Source of the DNA: JBCCZC01 sp039188505
GTDB lineage: Bacteria; Pseudomonadota; Gammaproteobacteria; Xanthomonadales; SZUA-38
Assembly (NCBI GenBank): GCA_039188505.1
Contig: JBCCZC010000287.1
Span: forward strand, 1-7,377
DNA length: 7,377 nucleotides
Reading direction: 5' to 3'
Positions 5,958 to 7,377 of this stretch are shown piece by piece. The notes beneath the pieces were generated by a model that saw only the letters and a program-made list of their open reading frames with translations, made no database searches and was not told the origin of the DNA. The stretch's first letter is position 1, and each line of letters begins with the position of its first letter. Made by a program: the position numbers and the translations under genes.

Positions 5958-6896
5958 ATGAACTCAGCGTGGCTGGGCACGCTCGGTAACCACAAGGCCC
6001 TTGGGTGCGTCCCAGTAGGGGTGGCAATACGCGATCAGCGAGGGTTTGGCGTGAGTGCAGTGGCAATCAAGGGAGACTACGCCTTCGTGCTCGACGGGCC
6101 CCTGCGCGGCCAGTACGACGACGAGGCCCTTTTCGTGCTGCCGCTGAAGGGCATGGCGCGCGCTAACAGCGGCTCGGCGGTCGAACGCGCAGCGGTTGCG
6201 GGCCGTGCGGTCTACTGGCCGGCTCCGGGACGCCTCGCGCTCACCCCGGACGGCTACTCCGGCTTCCAGGGCATCGTCGCCGTGCTGGGCCCGACCACCC
6301 GCAGCCTCGTGGAACAGGGGCTCCCCCCGCTCGCGACGGCCTTCGACGCAGATCCACTCGTGCTCTCGATGTACCCCTCGCTGCGACCCTGGATGACCAT
6401 GTCGAGCGACGTCCGCTTTCCGCTCGACCCGAATCACGTCTTCGCGGAGTTCGTCACCCGGCGCTACGCCGCCCACCGCGACGTGCTGCTGCGGCTACCC
6501 GGAAGCGAGCATCGACGCAGCGGCGTCTACCAGCGACTCCTCGAAGCCCACGCGAGCTGCGAGGCCGACGGGGACGTCCGCGTCTCCGACCTGGGTGATC
6601 GTGCGCATCTCTCGCAGGCCCATTTCGTGCGCCTGTTCCGCACCGCGTTCGGTCTGGGCCCGAAGCAGGTGCTCGTGCGCTCGCGCATGACCCGCGCCAT
6701 GAATCTCCTCGCATGGACCGGCCTCTCGATCTCCGAGCTGGCCCCGCACTGTGGCTACATGGACCGCACGGCCTTCTCCCGGGCGTTCGCAGCGACCGTC
6801 GGGATGGCGCCGCTGCGCTTCCGCGAGCAGATCGAGCGTACGGGCGACCGCCTTCGGCGTTTTTTTCAGCTGAGATACGAAGGGCTTCGTTGCTGA
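5958..6896 (+). CDS. AraC-family transcriptional regulator
   Basis: From the ATG at 5958 the product is 312 residues. The C-terminal AraC/XylS DNA-binding domain holds two helix-turn-helix units. The first is at about 207-239 (VRVSDLGDRAHLSQAHFVRL), and the second at about 248-290, with the hallmark ISELAPHCGYMDRTAFSRAF and the end motif GMAPLRFRE. The N-terminal part (about 30-180) would be the ligand-sensing and dimerisation domain and has no recognised motif. The start is uncertain. The ATG at 5958 has no Shine-Dalgarno sequence and follows an inverted repeat. An in-frame GTG at 6051 has GAGGG 6 nt upstream and would give 281 residues. Codons between 5958 and 6050 (TCA, CTT, GTA, ATA, TTT) are less GC-rich at third positions than the rest. 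The gene lies between the divergent aldo/keto reductase and the downstream receptor, probable targets. Confidence 0.92.
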   Translation: MNSAWLGTLGNHKALGCVPVGVAIRDQRGFGVSAVAIKGDYAFVLDGPLRGQYDDEALFVLPLKGMARANSGSAVERAAVAGRAVYWPAPGRLALTPDGYSGFQGIVAVLGPTTRSLVEQGLPPLATAFDADPLVLSMYPSLRPWMTMSSDVRFPLDPNHVFAEFVTRRYAAHRDVLLRLPGSEHRRSGVYQRLLEAHASCEADGDVRVSDLGDRAHLSQAHFVRLFRTAFGLGPKQVLVRSRMTRAMNLLAWTGLSISELAPHCGYMDRTAFSRAFAATVGMAPLRFREQIERTGDRLRRFFQLRYEGLRC

Positions 6897-6904
6897 ATCG
6901 GCGC
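6876..6904. repeat. 29-bp direct repeat, copy 1, with internal dyad
   Basis: The repeat begins TACGAAGGGCTTCGTTGC and contains ACGAAG-GG-CTTCGT, a perfect 6-bp dyad with a 2-bp centre. It covers the last six sense codons and the TGA of the araC-type gene. It matches copy 2 at 26 of 29 positions. Confidence 0.8.
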
Positions 6905-6978
6905 GGCCTGTTGCGAATCCTGCGTTGACCCAGGCCCGCCGCGCCCTCCGCCGTCCTTCCACGCGCATAAACTCAAAC

Positions 6979-7007
6979 TACGAAAGTCTTCGTTGCTTAA
7001 TCGGCGC
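6979..7007. repeat. 29-bp direct repeat, copy 2, with internal dyad
   Basis: Copy 2 begins TACGAAAGTCTTCGTTGC, 103 bp after copy 1, in the 280-bp gap before the receptor gene. Its dyad is reduced to ACGAA/TTCGT around four bases. Mismatches to copy 1 are at 6985, 6987 and 6998. Two dyad-bearing copies before the receptor gene suggest regulator sites, or a dispersed genomic repeat. Confidence 0.8.
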
Positions 7008-7051
7008 ACGCCCGACCGCGTTTCCAGCGCCATTCCGCCCCGGCCGCTTAA

Positions 7052-7076
7052 CGGAATTTTCATAGCCTGAAATCCG
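7052..7076. promoter_or_regulatory. Gapped palindrome upstream of the receptor gene
   Basis: CGGA (7052-7055) plus TTTCA (7058-7062) mirrors TGAAA plus TCCG (7068-7076) around TAGCC, with two extra bases in the left arm. It lies about 100 bp before the receptor start in an AT-richer patch, where a promoter or operator would be expected. No clear -35/-10 pair is visible. Confidence 0.4.
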
Positions 7077-7150
7077 GCTTCCCGACGCGGGTCGTCGCAG
7101 ACGGGTGCAGGGCCCCAGGGCCCGGCGACCGGCCGCCGAGGGAAGCCTTC

Positions 7151-7180
7151 ATGACTCAAAGCATCGAGGAATCGCCATGA
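7151..7180 (+). CDS. Possible nine-residue leader ORF
   Basis: A nine-codon frame (MTQSIEESP) has GAGGG 8 nt upstream of its ATG (7138-7142). Its TGA overlaps the receptor ATG as ATGA. The receptor's own ribosome-binding site (GAGGA, 7166-7170) lies inside it. This is the arrangement of a coupled leader peptide. It is too short to judge by composition and could be fortuitous. Confidence 0.3.
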   Translation: MTQSIEESP

Positions 7181-7377
7181 GTAGAAACAAGCCACTTCGC
7201 CGACCGGCGACCCGTCTGCTGCCGTTCTGCATCGCTCTCGCCCTGGCCGCACCCGTGGCCGCGCAGGAAGAGGTGACGGAAGAGGACGCCGCTTCCCTGG
7301 ACCGCCTCGTGATCACGGGCTCGCGTCTCAAGCGCAGCGAGGTCGAGGGACCAACGCCGGTCCTGGTTTTCGAGCGC
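7177..7377 (+). CDS. TonB-dependent outer-membrane receptor, N-terminal fragment
   Basis: Only 67 codons are present; the gene runs off the right edge. The product begins with a Sec signal peptide: basic MSRNKPLRRPATR, a hydrophobic stretch at about 14-25, and a likely cleavage after VAA at 27-29. A short acidic stretch (QEEVTEEDAAS) follows, then LDRLVITGSRLKRSEVEGPTPVLVFER (about 41-67). This is the start of the plug domain as found in many TonB-dependent receptors, where (I/V)TGSRIxRxxxE precedes P-x-x-V. The ATG at 7177 has GAGGA 6 nt upstream (7166-7170). These receptors import siderophores, cobalamin, sugars or other bulky ligands with energy from TonB-ExbBD; the ligand cannot be told from this part. 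The preceding AraC-type gene and dyad repeats suggest regulated expression, possibly together with the divergent periplasmic reductase. Confidence 0.88.
   Translation, partial: MSRNKPLRRPATRLLPFCIALALAAPVAAQEEVTEEDAASLDRLVITGSRLKRSEVEGPTPVLVFER

Noticed and set aside
4984..5961. 325-codon plus-strand frame opposite the aldo/keto reductase
   Set aside because: Antisense shadow of a gene with a complete catalytic tetrad and Tat signal.

Overview
The window is GC-rich chromosomal DNA from a Gram-negative bacterium. A TonB-dependent outer-membrane receptor begins at the right edge, and a twin-arginine (Tat) exported oxidoreductase lies further in. The style of the receptor N-terminus (plug segment VITGSRLKRSEVEGPTPV) resembles those of gammaproteobacteria such as the xanthomonad/Nevskia type, but the taxon is an inference and not a firm call.

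Left block (6-2222): a two-gene operon on the minus strand, with a six-helix membrane protein followed by an atypical NAD(P)-binding SDR/NmrA-like oxidoreductase that overlaps it by 4 bp (ATGA). It diverges from a TetR-family regulator. Between them lie two tandem copies of a 16-bp palindrome, set 22 bp apart. One sits inside the -35/-10 spacer of the operon promoter and the other just downstream of the -10, so the TetR protein very likely represses this operon.

Middle block (2261-4206, minus strand): an EthA-type flavin monooxygenase (Baeyer-Villiger fingerprint intact), preceded by a small four-helix membrane protein of unknown function. The monooxygenase is convergent with tetR across a 38-bp gap that holds a short hairpin.

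Repeat block (4312-4741): four tandem repeat units without a convincing gene. Two units of 69 bp form a long imperfect hairpin. Two units of 146 bp share the same ends but carry a 77-bp larger interior that can fold as three further hairpins closed by the same outer stem. Differences between units mostly keep the pairing, and the wobbles favour a plus-strand RNA. This is the least explained structure in the window.

Right block (4894-7377): a Tat-exported aldo/keto reductase (minus strand) diverges from an AraC-family regulator (plus strand), which is followed by the TonB-dependent receptor. A 29-bp repeat with an internal dyad occurs at the end of the araC-type gene and again 103 bp downstream. 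A second dyad and a possible 9-codon leader ORF precede the receptor. A reasonable inference is an AraC-controlled module that takes up a ligand across the outer membrane and handles a carbonyl compound in the periplasm.
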